Source of the DNA: Comamonas flocculans
Lineage (GTDB): Bacteria > Pseudomonadota > Gammaproteobacteria > Burkholderiales > Burkholderiaceae_C
DNA: 64,000 bases
Direction of reading: 5' to 3'
NCBI RefSeq assembly: GCF_007954405.1
Contig: NZ_CP042344.1
Location: 2,418,001 to 2,482,000, forward strand
Part shown: positions 1 to 8,430 of the stretch, piece by piece
Layout of the letters: every line of letters begins with the position of its first letter
Position numbering within the stretch: the first letter of the stretch is position 1
Program-made: the position numbers and the translations under genes
The notes under the pieces: model-generated
Databases searched by the model: none
Told to the model about the DNA's origin: nothing
The model's input: only the letters and a program-made list of their open reading frames with translations

Positions 1-480
1 TTCTGCCTTCCAGTTGGGGTTGGCGCCGGCAAGGAAGCTGGAGATCTCGCCAGCGTTGGCCACGGCGTCGTTCAAGGCCTTCTCCTCGCCCGCGGTGTTG
101 CCCGCGTGGGCCGCGTCGGTCAGCGCCTTGACCGCGCCCCAGTGGCCCGCCAGCAGCTTGAGCAGGGCGTCGCCCGCGGGCTGGCCGTAGAAGCCGGCGA
201 CGGCGGCGCTGATGTCCTTGGCGTTGGCGACCACCGCGTCGCCGGCCTTTTGCGCGCCGGCCTGGTCGTTCGCGAACACCGCCAGCGCGTAGTCGCGCGT
301 GGTCACCACGTGCCCGTGCCAGAGGCTGCGCATGGCCTTGTGCAGGTTGGGCGCGGCAGGTGCCGCCTGCGTGGTGGCGGCATGCGCATGCCCCTGCGCG
401 ATGGCCGGGGTGGCGACGCTGAACCCGAGGCCGAGCAGGGCGGCGCAGGCGATGGCCAGTGTTTGCATCTTCATCTTCAT
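1..480 (-). CDS. Exported helical protein of unknown function (3' end outside window)
   Basis: The reading frame opens with ATG at 480 and is still open at base 1, giving 160 residues without a stop. Residues 1-28 form a typical Sec signal peptide: Met/Lys start, a hydrophobic core and an Ala-X-Ala site before a His/Ala-rich stretch. The mature part is predicted to be almost all helix, and two segments look alike (VVANAKDISAAVAGFYG and DAVANAGEISSFLAG), which suggests a duplicated two-helix unit. The LWHGHVVTTRDYAL segment resembles a family of small helical-bundle proteins seen in many bacteria, but I cannot assign a function. It is transcribed away from the HipA-like gene. Codon use supports a real gene. 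Confidence 0.75.
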   Translation of the reverse strand, partial: MKMKMQTLAIACAALLGLGFSVATPAIAQGHAHAATTQAAPAAPNLHKAMRSLWHGHVVTTRDYALAVFANDQAGAQKAGDAVVANAKDISAAVAGFYGQPAGDALLKLLAGHWGAVKALTDAAHAGNTAGEEKALNDAVANAGEISSFLAGANPNWKAE

Positions 481-774
481 GGTGGATTCTCCAAATCGTT
501 GATGACGCCGCGTGACTCGTTCAGCGCGGCAACTCGTTTTCACGGGGTGCCTGGCACCCTTTGCGGCAATCGAGGCGAGTTGCCACATTGGATGCGAGCA
601 GGCGCTGGTGCGTTTCGCCCCAATCCAACGTGGCAGCCCGTCGGGGCTGCTGCGAGCTGGGTTCATTACAGAGCGACGGGCCGCCGCGTGAGCGGTGCCC
701 GCGCCATGACATCAACGTCAGCAACGGTATCGTCCGGACGGCTGCTGCGGCGGCGCGGGCGGCTACCATTTGGC
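481..774. other. Divergent intergenic region with several hairpins
   Basis: This is the promoter region between the leftward exported-protein gene and the rightward HipA-like gene. I see no convincing coding frame. It holds GGGTGCC/GGCACCC around 545-559 and GCAGCCC/GGGCTGC at 633-650 with a four-base loop. It also holds a longer inverted repeat, listed separately. No clear -35/-10 pair could be chosen. Confidence 0.5.
581..635. repeat. Inverted repeat TGCCAC(A/G)TTGGAT
   Basis: TGCCACATTGGAT at 581-593 is matched by the reverse complement at 623-635 with one mismatch in 13, separated by 29 bases. The right arm runs into a second hairpin (633-650). The pair could be an operator or an RNA structure. 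It lies between two divergent genes. Confidence 0.5.
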
Positions 775-1545
775 ATGTCTGACGAAATTTCACCGCTGCG
801 CAGCGTCACCGTGGTGCGCTACGTCACGCCGTTGCGTGAAGGCGGCTCGATGCCCGCCGTGGTCGAGGCCGACGACCTGGGCCTGTACGTGCTCAAGTTT
901 CGCGGCGCGGGTCAGGGCGTGCGCGCGCTGATCGCCGAGATCATCTCGGGCGGCGTGGCCCGGGCCATCGGCTTGCCGGTGCCCGAGATCGTGCTCGCGA
1001 TACTGGATCCGGAGCTGGCGCGCACCGAGCCCGACCCGGAAATCCAGGACCTGATACGTGCCAGCGGCGGCCTGAACGTGGCGCTGGACTACCTTTCGGG
1101 CGCGGTCAATTTCGACCCCGGCGTGGATGAGGTGACGCCGGACTTCGCCGCCCGCCTGGTCTGGCTGGACGCGCTGGTGAGCAACGTCGACCGCAGCGCG
1201 CGCAACACCAATCTGCTGATGTGGCACCGCCGCCCCTGGCTCATCGACCATGGGGCCAGCCTGAGCTTTCACCATGCCTGGGACGGCAGCGTGGACGACC
1301 CGGGCAAACCCTTCGCGCCGATCGCCGATCACGTCCTGCTGGCGCGGGCAGATGCGCTGCAACAGGTGGATGCGCCGCTGGCCGGGTTGCTCACGCCCGC
1401 CGTGCTGCGATCCGTCGTGCAGGCGGTGCCCGCGGCTTTTCTGGCCGAGGCCGGCGTGACGGGCGAGGACTACGTGAACTATTTTCTGGCCCGCCTGACC
1501 GAGCCGCGGCCCTGGCTGCAAGAGGCCATCGATGCACGCGGCTGA
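775..1545 (+). CDS. HipA-like kinase family protein (HipA_2 type)
   Basis: The frame is open from far upstream, but the sensible start is ATG 775 (MSDEISPLRSVTVVRYVTPL), giving 256 residues. The protein has the compact HipA-like kinase fold. An N-terminal lobe reads VEADDLGLYVLKFRGAGQG, with a Lys that would bind ATP. It is followed by EIISGGVARAIGLPVPE. The catalytic-loop region is WLDALVSNVDRSARNTNLL (Asp and Asn as in HipA), and the metal-binding segment is WLIDHGASL. No HipB-type helix-turn-helix antitoxin lies next to it. It overlaps the DUF3037 gene by 14 bases, a pairing typical of this family. Its substrate is unknown. Confidence 0.8.
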   Translation: MSDEISPLRSVTVVRYVTPLREGGSMPAVVEADDLGLYVLKFRGAGQGVRALIAEIISGGVARAIGLPVPEIVLAILDPELARTEPDPEIQDLIRASGGLNVALDYLSGAVNFDPGVDEVTPDFAARLVWLDALVSNVDRSARNTNLLMWHRRPWLIDHGASLSFHHAWDGSVDDPGKPFAPIADHVLLARADALQQVDAPLAGLLTPAVLRSVVQAVPAAFLAEAGVTGEDYVNYFLARLTEPRPWLQEAIDARG

Positions 1546-1942
1546 ACTCTACGACTACGCGGTGGTGCGCGTGGTGCCGCGTGTCGAACGCGAGGAATTC
1601 ATCAACGCGGGCGTGATCCTCTCGTGCCAGCGCAGCGGCTTCCTGCGCGCGGCGGTGGAACTGGACGTGGCGCGCCTGCGGGCGCTGGACCCGCATGCCG
1701 ACGTGGAGACGGTGCGCCGCCACCTGGGCGCCATCGTCGCGATCTGCGACGGCGCGCCCGACGCGGGCCCGATCGCGCGGCTGGCACGGCGCGCGCGCTT
1801 TCATTGGCTCACGGCGCGGCGCAGCGCCATCATCCAGACTTCGCCGGTGCATACCGGCCTGTGCCTGGATGGCGATGAGGCATTGCAGCGGGTGATGGAT
1901 CGCATGGTGCGCGCACTGCCCGCGCTGCGCGCATCGGCATGA
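1532..1942 (+). CDS. DUF3037 domain protein, partner of the HipA-like kinase
   Basis: This 136-residue protein starts inside the 3' end of the HipA-like gene (ATG 1532). The N-terminal pattern LYDYAVVRVVPRVEREEFINAGVILSC is the hallmark of DUF3037 proteins, which are commonly encoded beside HipA_2 genes. The middle carries paired Arg/Asp segments, and the conserved C-terminal part includes SPVHTGL. Its stop overlaps the cobQ start (ATGA at 1939-1942), so all three genes are probably co-transcribed and translationally coupled. The biochemical role is not known; regulator or co-factor of the kinase is a guess from neighbourhood. Confidence 0.8.
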   Translation: MHAAELYDYAVVRVVPRVEREEFINAGVILSCQRSGFLRAAVELDVARLRALDPHADVETVRRHLGAIVAICDGAPDAGPIARLARRARFHWLTARRSAIIQTSPVHTGLCLDGDEALQRVMDRMVRALPALRASA

Positions 1943-3441
1943 GCGCGCGCTGCATCATGGTGCTGGGCACCAGTTCGGGCGCGGGCAAGAGCTGGCTGGC
2001 CACCGCGCTGTGCCGCCACTACGCCGACCAGGGCCTGAAGGTCGCGCCGTTCAAGGCGCAGAACATGAGCAACAACGCGCGCGTGGTGGCCGCACCGGGC
2101 GGGGTGCAGGGCGAGATCGGCAGTGCGCAGTACTTCCAGGCGCTGGCCGCGCGCGCCGAGCCCGAGGTGCGCATGAACCCGCTCTTGCTCAAGCCCGAGG
2201 CCGACACGCGCAGCCAGGTGGTGCTGATGGGGCAGGTCAGCGAAGAGCTCTCGCGCCTGCCTTGGCGCGGGCGCAGCGCGCGGGTGTGGCCGACGATCGC
2301 CGGTGCGCTCGATGCGCTGCGCGCCGAGAACGACCTGGTGGTGATCGAGGGCGCGGGCTCGCCCGCCGAGATCAACCTCATGGCCAGCGACGTGGTGAAC
2401 CTGCGCGTGGCGCGCCACGCCAATGCGCGCTGCCTGCTGGTGGCCGACATCGACCGCGGCGGGGCCTTCGCGCACCTGTATGGCACCTGGGCGCTTCTGG
2501 ACGAGGCGGACCGCGCGCGCATCCGCGGCTTCGTGCTGAACAAGTTCCGCGGCGACGCCAGTCTGCTCGCGCCCGCGCCCGAGCAGCTGCGCCAGCTCAC
2601 CGGCGTGCCCACGCTCGCCGTCGTGCCCATGCGCTACGGCCACGGCCTGCCGGAAGAAGACGGGGTGTTTGACGACCGCCCGGCGGGGGCAGCTTCGCCC
2701 GTCGGCGCAGGCGGCCAGGTGACCCGCATCGCCATCGTCGCCTGGCCGCACATCAGCAACCTGGATGAATTCCAGCCGCTGAAAAACCTGCCCGGCGTGC
2801 GGCTGCGCTGGGTGCGCACCAGCGCCGAACTGGCGGACGCGGACTGGATCGTCCTGCCCGGCAGCAAGGCCACCGCCGCCGATCTGGCCTGGCTGCGCGC
2901 GCAGGGGCTGGCGGGCGCCATCGCCCGGCATGCGGCGGCGGGCGGGCGGGTGCTCGGCATCTGCGGCGGCCTGCAGGCGCTGGGCGAAGCGCTGATCGAC
3001 CCGCACGGCGTGGAGCCCGCGGCCAGCGGCCCGGGCCTGGGCCTGCTGCCGCTGGTCACGCGCTTTGCGCGCGCCAAGACGGTGCGCCGCGGCCGCTGGC
3101 GCTTTGGCAGCGTGGCCGGGCCCTGGGCGGCGCTCTCGGGCGTGGCCTTTGCGGGCTATGAGATCCACAGCGGCCAGACGCTGCAGCACCCGGGGATGGC
3201 GGCCAGGGGCGAGGTGGCGCGCGTGCCGATCGACGCCCTGGCCTGGCAGAACCCGGCGGGCAACGTGCTGGGCGTGTACCTGCACGGGCTGTTTGAAGAT
3301 GCCGCGGTGCTGCAGGCGCTGTTCGGGCGCGGGGCACCGTCGCTGGACGCGGTGTTCGACGGCCTGGCAGCCCAGCTCGGGCAGGCGTTTGCGCCGGGCG
3401 CGCTTGCTATGCTCGCTGCCCCTGCCCGAGACACCCCGTGA
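1939..3441 (+). CDS. cobQ: Cobyric acid synthase
   Basis: The 500-residue product amidates adenosylcobyrinic acid a,c-diamide at positions b, d, e and g, using glutamine and ATP, to give adenosylcobyric acid. The P-loop GTSSGAGKS lies at residues 10-18, followed by the family signature FKAQNMSNNARV. The C-terminal half is a class I glutamine amidotransferase with LGICGGLQALG (nucleophile Cys342) and YEIHSGQT further on. Length is normal for CobQ/CbiP. It is translationally coupled to the DUF3037 gene upstream (ATGA) and to cobT downstream (TGATG), so nucleotide-loop assembly follows directly in the same transcript. Confidence 0.95.
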   Translation: MSARCIMVLGTSSGAGKSWLATALCRHYADQGLKVAPFKAQNMSNNARVVAAPGGVQGEIGSAQYFQALAARAEPEVRMNPLLLKPEADTRSQVVLMGQVSEELSRLPWRGRSARVWPTIAGALDALRAENDLVVIEGAGSPAEINLMASDVVNLRVARHANARCLLVADIDRGGAFAHLYGTWALLDEADRARIRGFVLNKFRGDASLLAPAPEQLRQLTGVPTLAVVPMRYGHGLPEEDGVFDDRPAGAASPVGAGGQVTRIAIVAWPHISNLDEFQPLKNLPGVRLRWVRTSAELADADWIVLPGSKATAADLAWLRAQGLAGAIARHAAAGGRVLGICGGLQALGEALIDPHGVEPAASGPGLGLLPLVTRFARAKTVRRGRWRFGSVAGPWAALSGVAFAGYEIHSGQTLQHPGMAARGEVARVPIDALAWQNPAGNVLGVYLHGLFEDAAVLQALFGRGAPSLDAVFDGLAAQLGQAFAPGALAMLAAPARDTP

Positions 3442-4499
3442 TGCGTTTCACCCTGCCCGACATCCCCTCCATCGACGACGCCGCGCTGTTGGCGCAGCTG
3501 CAGCACAAGCTGGACCGCAAGACCGCGCCGCTGGGCGCGCTGGGCGCGCTGGCGCTGCTGGCGCGCCAGATCGGCCAGATCCTGGGCAGCCTGCAGCCGC
3601 GGCTGCGCGAGCCTCAGCTGCTGGTGTTCGCCGCGGACCACGGCATCGCGGCGCGCGGCGTCTCGGCCTACCCGAGCGATGTGACCTGGCAGATGGTGGG
3701 CAACTTCCTGGCCGGCGGTGCGGCGGTGAGCGTGCTCGCGCGCCAGCACGGCATCACCCAGACCGTGGTCGATTGCGGCGTGCGCCGCGACTTTGCGCCG
3801 GCCGAAGGCCTGCTGATCCGCAAGATCGCGCACGGCACGGCCGACAGCTCGCTGGGCCCGGCCATGGACGCCGGGCAGTGCGAGCGGGCCCTGGTCAACG
3901 GCATGCAGATCGTGCGCGCCCTGCCCGGCAATGCGCTGCTGCTGGGCGAGATGGGCATAGGCAACACCAGCGCGGCCACGCTGCTGGTGGCCCAGCTGAC
4001 GGGCATCAAGATGGTGGACGTGGTCGGCGCGGGCACCGGACTGGACGCCCAGGGCTTGCTGCACAAGGCGGCGGTGCTGCGCGAGGCGCTGGCGGCCAAT
4101 GTGCGCGCGGCGGAGCCCTTGCAGGCGCTGGCGGCCTTTGGCGGCTTCGAGATCGCCACCATGGTGGGCGCGGTACTGCAGGCGGCCAGCGAGCGGCGGG
4201 TGATCGTGGTCGACGGCTTCATCGCCGGCAGCGCGGTGCTGGTGGCCACGCAGCTGGCGCCGGCCGCGTTGCAGCGCTGCGTGTTCGCCCACCGCTCGGA
4301 CGAGCGCGGCCACGCCCGCCTGCTGCAGTGGCTGGGCGTACAGCCGCTGCTGGACCTGGGGCTGCGCCTGGGCGAGGGCAGCGGCGCGGCGCTGGCCTGG
4401 CCGCTGCTGCAGTCCGCCTGCCTGATCCTCGATGAGATGGCGAGCTTCGAGTCGGCCGGCGTTTCCGACAAAAGCCCGGGCTTTTCAACGCCGGCCTGA
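3441..4499 (+). CDS. cobT: Nicotinate-nucleotide-dimethylbenzimidazole phosphoribosyltransferase
   Basis: CobT activates 5,6-dimethylbenzimidazole as alpha-ribazole phosphate for the lower ligand of cobalamin. The 352-residue protein has VFAADHGIAARGVSAYP near the N-terminus, the phosphate-binding GEMGIGNTSAATLL around residue 174, and the C-terminal LDEMASFESAGVS with the conserved catalytic Glu. ATG 3441 overlaps the cobQ stop; a GTG three bases earlier is in frame but less likely. The gene ends just before the convergent TonB-receptor gene, and its last codons overlap a palindromic terminator-like sequence. Confidence 0.95.
   Translation: MRFTLPDIPSIDDAALLAQLQHKLDRKTAPLGALGALALLARQIGQILGSLQPRLREPQLLVFAADHGIAARGVSAYPSDVTWQMVGNFLAGGAAVSVLARQHGITQTVVDCGVRRDFAPAEGLLIRKIAHGTADSSLGPAMDAGQCERALVNGMQIVRALPGNALLLGEMGIGNTSAATLLVAQLTGIKMVDVVGAGTGLDAQGLLHKAAVLREALAANVRAAEPLQALAAFGGFEIATMVGAVLQAASERRVIVVDGFIAGSAVLVATQLAPAALQRCVFAHRSDERGHARLLQWLGVQPLLDLGLRLGEGSGAALAWPLLQSACLILDEMASFESAGVSDKSPGFSTPA
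4470..4485. terminator. Palindromic terminator between cobT and the receptor gene
   Basis: AAAAGCCCGGGCTTTT is a perfect 16-base palindrome inside the last codons of cobT, with a T-run on either strand. It could act in both directions between the convergent genes. The stem has no spare loop, so folding would open the central CCGG; efficiency is uncertain. Confidence 0.4.
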
Positions 4500-4502
4500 A
4501 GC

Positions 4503-6689
4503 TCAGAAGCGCCCCTGCCAGCTCACCGCCAGGCTGCGCCCCGGGGCGAGCGCTTCCATGCCCGGCAGGCCTTCGGCCAGGTGGTCGTGGTAGCGCTTGT
4601 CGGCCAGGTTTTTGATCGCCAGGCGCAGGGATTGGTCTTTGGCGTAGCGCCAGGTGGCGCCCACGTCCAGCACGCCGTAGCCGGGCGTGGCGTCTTCGGT
4701 GCCGTGGGTGAAGCGGGTGGCCACGCGGCTTTGGCGGCGCACCAGGCGGGCGGCGGCGTCCAGCGTCCAGGCGGGGGCCACGCGCCCCTCCCAGCCCAGT
4801 GTGAGGCTGTCGGCGGGCATCATGAAGAGCGGCTCGTCTAGGTCGCCGTTGGTGCCGCGGATGCGGGTATAGGCGGCCCACAGCGTCTGGCCGGGCGTGA
4901 AGCGCCAGCGCAGCGAGGCTTCGACGCCGTTCAGGCTGGCGTGGCCCAGGTTCACGCTCTGTTTGCACCAGGTGGCGTTGGGCCCCGCGCCACAGGCGGC
5001 CTGGGCGGCGGCGCTGCTCAGTTGCATGCCGGTGATGTAGTCGCTCACGCGCATGCGCCAGGCCGAGACGCTGTAGTCCAGCGTGGCGTCCGCGCCCTTC
5101 AGGCCCAGCTCGAACTGCGTCGCGTGCTCGGGTTTGAGCTGCGGGCTGCCAGCCCAGAAATAGCCGTCGTTGCGCGCGCCGGACTGGTAGCGCTCGCGCA
5201 GATCGGGTGCGCGAAAACCGCGCGAGAGGTTGGCAAAGGGGCGCAGCAGCGGCGTCACTTCGTACACCGCGCCCAGGCTGCCGGAGAGCGCGCCGTCGCT
5301 GCGCGCCAGGCCCGTGCTCACCGTGTGGTTGGCCATGTCGACGGCGTTGCCGCGCACGCTGTCGTAGCGCAGCCCGGCGAGCACGCTGAGCGCGCCGAAC
5401 TTCATGTCGTCCTGCGCATACAGGCCGGTGGCCTGCAGGCTGCCGTCGGTGAAGGGCTTGGAGGGCGTGAACTGGGTGAATTGCGGCGGCGCGGCGCTCT
5501 GGCTGTCGGGGTTGGCCGCCATGCGCCAAGTATTCAGGCCGATGGAGAGCACGTGCTGCGGGTGCACCAGCCAGTCGGCGCGCACGTCCAGGCCGTGGGT
5601 GACGAAGCCCACGTCGTTGGTCACGATGTCGCGCCCCAGCAGGCTGGCCCGGGCGTTGATGCTGCGCTGCATCTCCTGGCGGTACAGGCGCACGTCCAGG
5701 TTCAAGGGCTGATCGCCATTGCCCTGGCGGTTGTAGCCGACCTCGGCCAGGCGCCGCGTCTGCCTGGGCGAATGGGTGGTGAGCTGGCCCACGGTGGGCA
5801 GTGGGTGCGGCTTGGTCGAGCCCACGTACCAGATGTCGCGGTCGGTCTGCTGCTGCAGCGACACGCGCAGCTGCTGCTGGCCGTCGATGCGGTAGCGGTA
5901 CTGGCCAATGAAGCTGCCCGCCGCGTAGCCCGTCAGCGCCTGGCGCCCGCCCGGTGCGCGGTAGTCGTCGTAGTCGGCCAGGGCGGCGCCCAGCATCAAG
6001 GCATGGTCGCCCTGGCTGGCGTTGAGCACTGCGGCCCCGCTTTTGCCCCTGCTGGCGCTGTCGTAGCCCAGTTGCGCCTTCAGGCTCACGCCGGGTTCAA
6101 AGCGCGCCTGCGGCAGCAGCACGTTGATGGCCCCGCCCAGCGCCCCGGTGCCGTAGAGCACCGAGGCCGGGCCCTTGACCACTTCCACGCGCTCGGCCAG
6201 CGCCAGGCCCATGGAGGAGGCGATCGAGCCGGCCGGCTGGGCGGAATTGAGCCGCATGCCGTCCACCATCAACACCACGCTGTCTTTCTGCAGGCCGCGG
6301 ATCACCGGGTTCTGGCCCTGGGCGCTGTCCGACGCGGTGGCCAGGCCCGGCTCGCCCTTGAGCGCCTCGCCCAGGTTCTGTGCCTGCTTGCGCGCCAGGT
6401 CTTCCTCGGTCAGCACCGTGGTGGCCACGGGGGATTCGGCGTCGCTGGCCGCATAGCCCTTGGCGGTGACGCTGACCACTGGCAGCGCGGCGCTGGCGGC
6501 GGCGTCCTGGGCCAGCGCCTGCGCGGCCCAGAGGCAGGCCAGCAGCACCGCCAGTGCCACCGCGCCGCGCCGCGGGCGCAGGCCGGTGCAGACGCATTCC
6601 AGCGGCGTGGCAGCGGCGTCGAAACGCAGAGCAGACAGGGTAGGGGGTACAAGCGGGCCGGGCAGGGCGGCGGGGGAGGCAGCAGGCAT
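4503..6689 (-). CDS. TonB-dependent outer-membrane receptor
   Basis: The product is 728 residues from ATG 6689; 23 extra codons are open upstream, but they cover the regulatory region. A long pre-sequence leads to a hydrophobic signal core (ALAVLLACLWAAQALA). The plug domain follows, with LPVVSVTAKGY, NPVIRGLQKDSVVLMVDGMRL and VEVVKGPASVLYGTGALGGAINVL. The rest is a beta-barrel with ANLSRGFRAPDLRERY and a C-terminal NLADKRYHDHLAEG ending in aromatic Phe, as needed for outer-membrane insertion. Family knowledge suggests a siderophore, heme or cobalamin ligand. The upstream Fur-like site favours iron or heme, while the surrounding cob genes would allow a BtuB role. The ligand is unresolved. Confidence 0.88.
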   Translation of the reverse strand: MPAASPAALPGPLVPPTLSALRFDAAATPLECVCTGLRPRRGAVALAVLLACLWAAQALAQDAAASAALPVVSVTAKGYAASDAESPVATTVLTEEDLARKQAQNLGEALKGEPGLATASDSAQGQNPVIRGLQKDSVVLMVDGMRLNSAQPAGSIASSMGLALAERVEVVKGPASVLYGTGALGGAINVLLPQARFEPGVSLKAQLGYDSASRGKSGAAVLNASQGDHALMLGAALADYDDYRAPGGRQALTGYAAGSFIGQYRYRIDGQQQLRVSLQQQTDRDIWYVGSTKPHPLPTVGQLTTHSPRQTRRLAEVGYNRQGNGDQPLNLDVRLYRQEMQRSINARASLLGRDIVTNDVGFVTHGLDVRADWLVHPQHVLSIGLNTWRMAANPDSQSAAPPQFTQFTPSKPFTDGSLQATGLYAQDDMKFGALSVLAGLRYDSVRGNAVDMANHTVSTGLARSDGALSGSLGAVYEVTPLLRPFANLSRGFRAPDLRERYQSGARNDGYFWAGSPQLKPEHATQFELGLKGADATLDYSVSAWRMRVSDYITGMQLSSAAAQAACGAGPNATWCKQSVNLGHASLNGVEASLRWRFTPGQTLWAAYTRIRGTNGDLDEPLFMMPADSLTLGWEGRVAPAWTLDAAARLVRRQSRVATRFTHGTEDATPGYGVLDVGATWRYAKDQSLRLAIKNLADKRYHDHLAEGLPGMEALAPGRSLAVSWQGRF

Positions 6690-6727
6690 GGCGGATACTT
6701 GAAGGGGCTGGAGAAACGATTCAACGC

Positions 6728-6748
6728 AAATGATAACAATTCTTGTTT
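6728..6748 (-). promoter_or_regulatory. Fur-box-like site upstream of the TonB receptor
   Basis: AAATGATAACAATTCTTGTTT is AT-rich in a GC-rich background and matches much of the 7-1-7 Fur pattern (TGATAAT-N-ATTATCA), flanked by GCAAA/TTTGC. It lies about 40 bases upstream of the receptor start, as expected for iron repression. The match is by eye only. Confidence 0.55.
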
Positions 6749-6953
6749 GCAACAACATTGAGGTGGATCAAGGTCGGCTCTCGCCAGGCGCTTTGGCAAC
6801 GGGGCGGGCCGCAGGGGCGTCTGCAGGGGTGGGGCGGGGGAGGGTGGCGGAAGCTGCGGAAGTGACTGCGCCCGCGCGCCCGACAGGCGCCGCCCGCATG
6901 CCCGCCTCCTCTAGCGCCGCCGCCCGCCCGGCCGGCGCGCGCACGGGGCGGCC

Positions 6954-7760
6954 GTGAGCCAGGGTCTGCGCCACTTTCTGCTGGCGCTGCAGTTCTTCAC
7001 GCGCATCCCGGTCACCGGGCGGCTGGCGGCCTGGGTGGGTTACAGCCCGGCCATGCTCAACCGTGCCAGCGGGCACTTTCCCGGCGTGGGCTGGGTGGTG
7101 GGTGCGCTGGGTGCGCTGGTGCTCGGTGCGGCGGGTGCGCGTTTTGGCGCATCGGCGCCAGGTGCGTTGCTGGCTGCGCTGCTGTGCACCGCGGCCACGG
7201 TCTGGCTCACGGGGGCATTTCATGAAGACGGCCTGGCCGACACCGCCGACGGCCTGAGCGGCAGCGTGGGGCGCGAGCGCGCGCTGGCCATCATGAAGGA
7301 CTCGCGCTTGGGCAGCTACGGCAGCATTGCGCTGGTCTTGGTCTTGCTGCTCAAGGTCTGCCTGCTGGCCGTGCTGGTGCAGCAGGGCCCGGTGCGCGCG
7401 GCGCTGGCACTGCTGGCCGCTCAGGTGCTCTCGCGCCTGGCGCCGCTGTGGGTGATGCGCCGCCTGCCGTATGTGAGCGAAGACGCCGGCGCCAAGTCCA
7501 AGCCACTGGCCAGTACGGTTTGCGCCGCCACCCTGGGCGTGGGCGTTTGCTGGGCGCTCCCGGCGGCGGCGCTGATGGCGCTGGCGCAAGGCGGCGGCGC
7601 GCTGGCGGCGGCGCTGCTGCTGTGGCTGGCCATGCTGGCGGCTCTGCTGCGGCTGCTGCGCCGGCGCCTGCAGGGTTTTACCGGCGACACCCTGGGCGCC
7701 GTGCAGCAGCTGTGTGAACTGGCGCTCTACCTGGGCCTGGCCTGGGCCGTGGCGCCATGA
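6954..7760 (+). CDS. cobS: Adenosylcobinamide-GDP ribazoletransferase (cobalamin synthase)
   Basis: This integral-membrane enzyme joins adenosylcobinamide-GDP to alpha-ribazole (phosphate), the last assembly step of cobalamin. The 268-residue protein opens with the family pattern LRHFLLALQFFTRIPVTG from GTG 6954. It carries the acidic EDGLADTADGL motif near residues 90-101, which binds Mg2+, and has several hydrophobic helices. The final four bases overlap the start of the phosphatase gene. The upstream 190 bases contain no recognisable cobU, although cobU often sits there. The tight spacing suggests cobS and cobC form one operon. Confidence 0.93.
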   Translation: MSQGLRHFLLALQFFTRIPVTGRLAAWVGYSPAMLNRASGHFPGVGWVVGALGALVLGAAGARFGASAPGALLAALLCTAATVWLTGAFHEDGLADTADGLSGSVGRERALAIMKDSRLGSYGSIALVLVLLLKVCLLAVLVQQGPVRAALALLAAQVLSRLAPLWVMRRLPYVSEDAGAKSKPLASTVCAATLGVGVCWALPAAALMALAQGGGALAAALLLWLAMLAALLRLLRRRLQGFTGDTLGAVQQLCELALYLGLAWAVAP

Positions 7761-8305
7761 AGCTGTGGCTGGTGCGCCATGCACAGGTGGCTTTGCCCGA
7801 AGGCCGGTGCTACGGCGCAAGCGACGTGCCGGTGCAGCCCGGCGCCAGCCGGCTGGCAGCGGCGCAGCTGGTGCGGCAATGGCCCGCAGGACTGACAATC
7901 TGGTATTCTCCGCTATCGCGATGCGAGCTGCTGGCGCATGCCCTGCAAGCGTTTGAGCCAGGTTTCATGCTCAAACCGGATCCGCGGCTGCGCGAGCTGG
8001 ATTTTGGCGCCTGGGAAGGCCAAGCCTGGAGCGACATCGGCCGGCAGGCCATCGATGCCTGGCTGGCCGACTTCGCCCACGCCCGCCCCGGCGGCCACGG
8101 CGAGAGCGTGGCCGCGCTGATGCAGCGCGTGGCCGCCGCCTTCGACGACTGGCGCGCTGGCGGGCGCGACGCCGTCTGGGTCACGCATGCCGGCGTGATC
8201 CGCGCCGCGCTGCTCATCGCCGGGGGGCAACGCAGCCTGCAGCGGGCGGATGAATGGCCCGCGGCCTCCATTGCCTTTGGCGGCGTGCAGGCAATCGAGG
8301 TCTGA
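7757..8305 (+). CDS. cobC: Histidine phosphatase family protein, probable alpha-ribazole phosphatase
   Basis: The 182-residue protein has the phosphohistidine core LWLVRHAQVALPEG at its N-terminus and VTHAGVIRAALL near residue 140. YSPLSRCELLAHAL provides the conserved Arg. The catalytic motif is RHA rather than the usual RHG, a change tolerated in some CobC-like members. Its four-base overlap with cobS supports a role in removing the phosphate from alpha-ribazole phosphate or cobalamin phosphate. Without that neighbour it would be called only a phosphoglycerate-mutase-like phosphatase. Confidence 0.85.
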   Translation: MKLWLVRHAQVALPEGRCYGASDVPVQPGASRLAAAQLVRQWPAGLTIWYSPLSRCELLAHALQAFEPGFMLKPDPRLRELDFGAWEGQAWSDIGRQAIDAWLADFAHARPGGHGESVAALMQRVAAAFDDWRAGGRDAVWVTHAGVIRAALLIAGGQRSLQRADEWPAASIAFGGVQAIEV

Positions 8306-8430
8306 GCTCATGCGCGGCCCTCGGGCGCCGCCCCTCCGGGCCGTGGCGTACGCTCGCGGTGCGTCGTCCGGGCGGGCCCGGCCCTGCCTTAGCATTGCCG
8401 TTTTCAACACAGGAAGAAGGAGACACCGCC

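Noticed and set aside
6759..6953. Cobalamin riboswitch near the TonB receptor and cobS
   Set aside because: I found no B12-box-like core or matching stem set by eye in this stretch; only the Fur-like site is visible. A covariance-model search would settle it.
6730..6957. Short protein gene before cobS
   Set aside because: The frame overlaps the Fur-like site, lacks a ribosome site and encodes Ala/Gly/Arg-rich sequence without cobU motifs.
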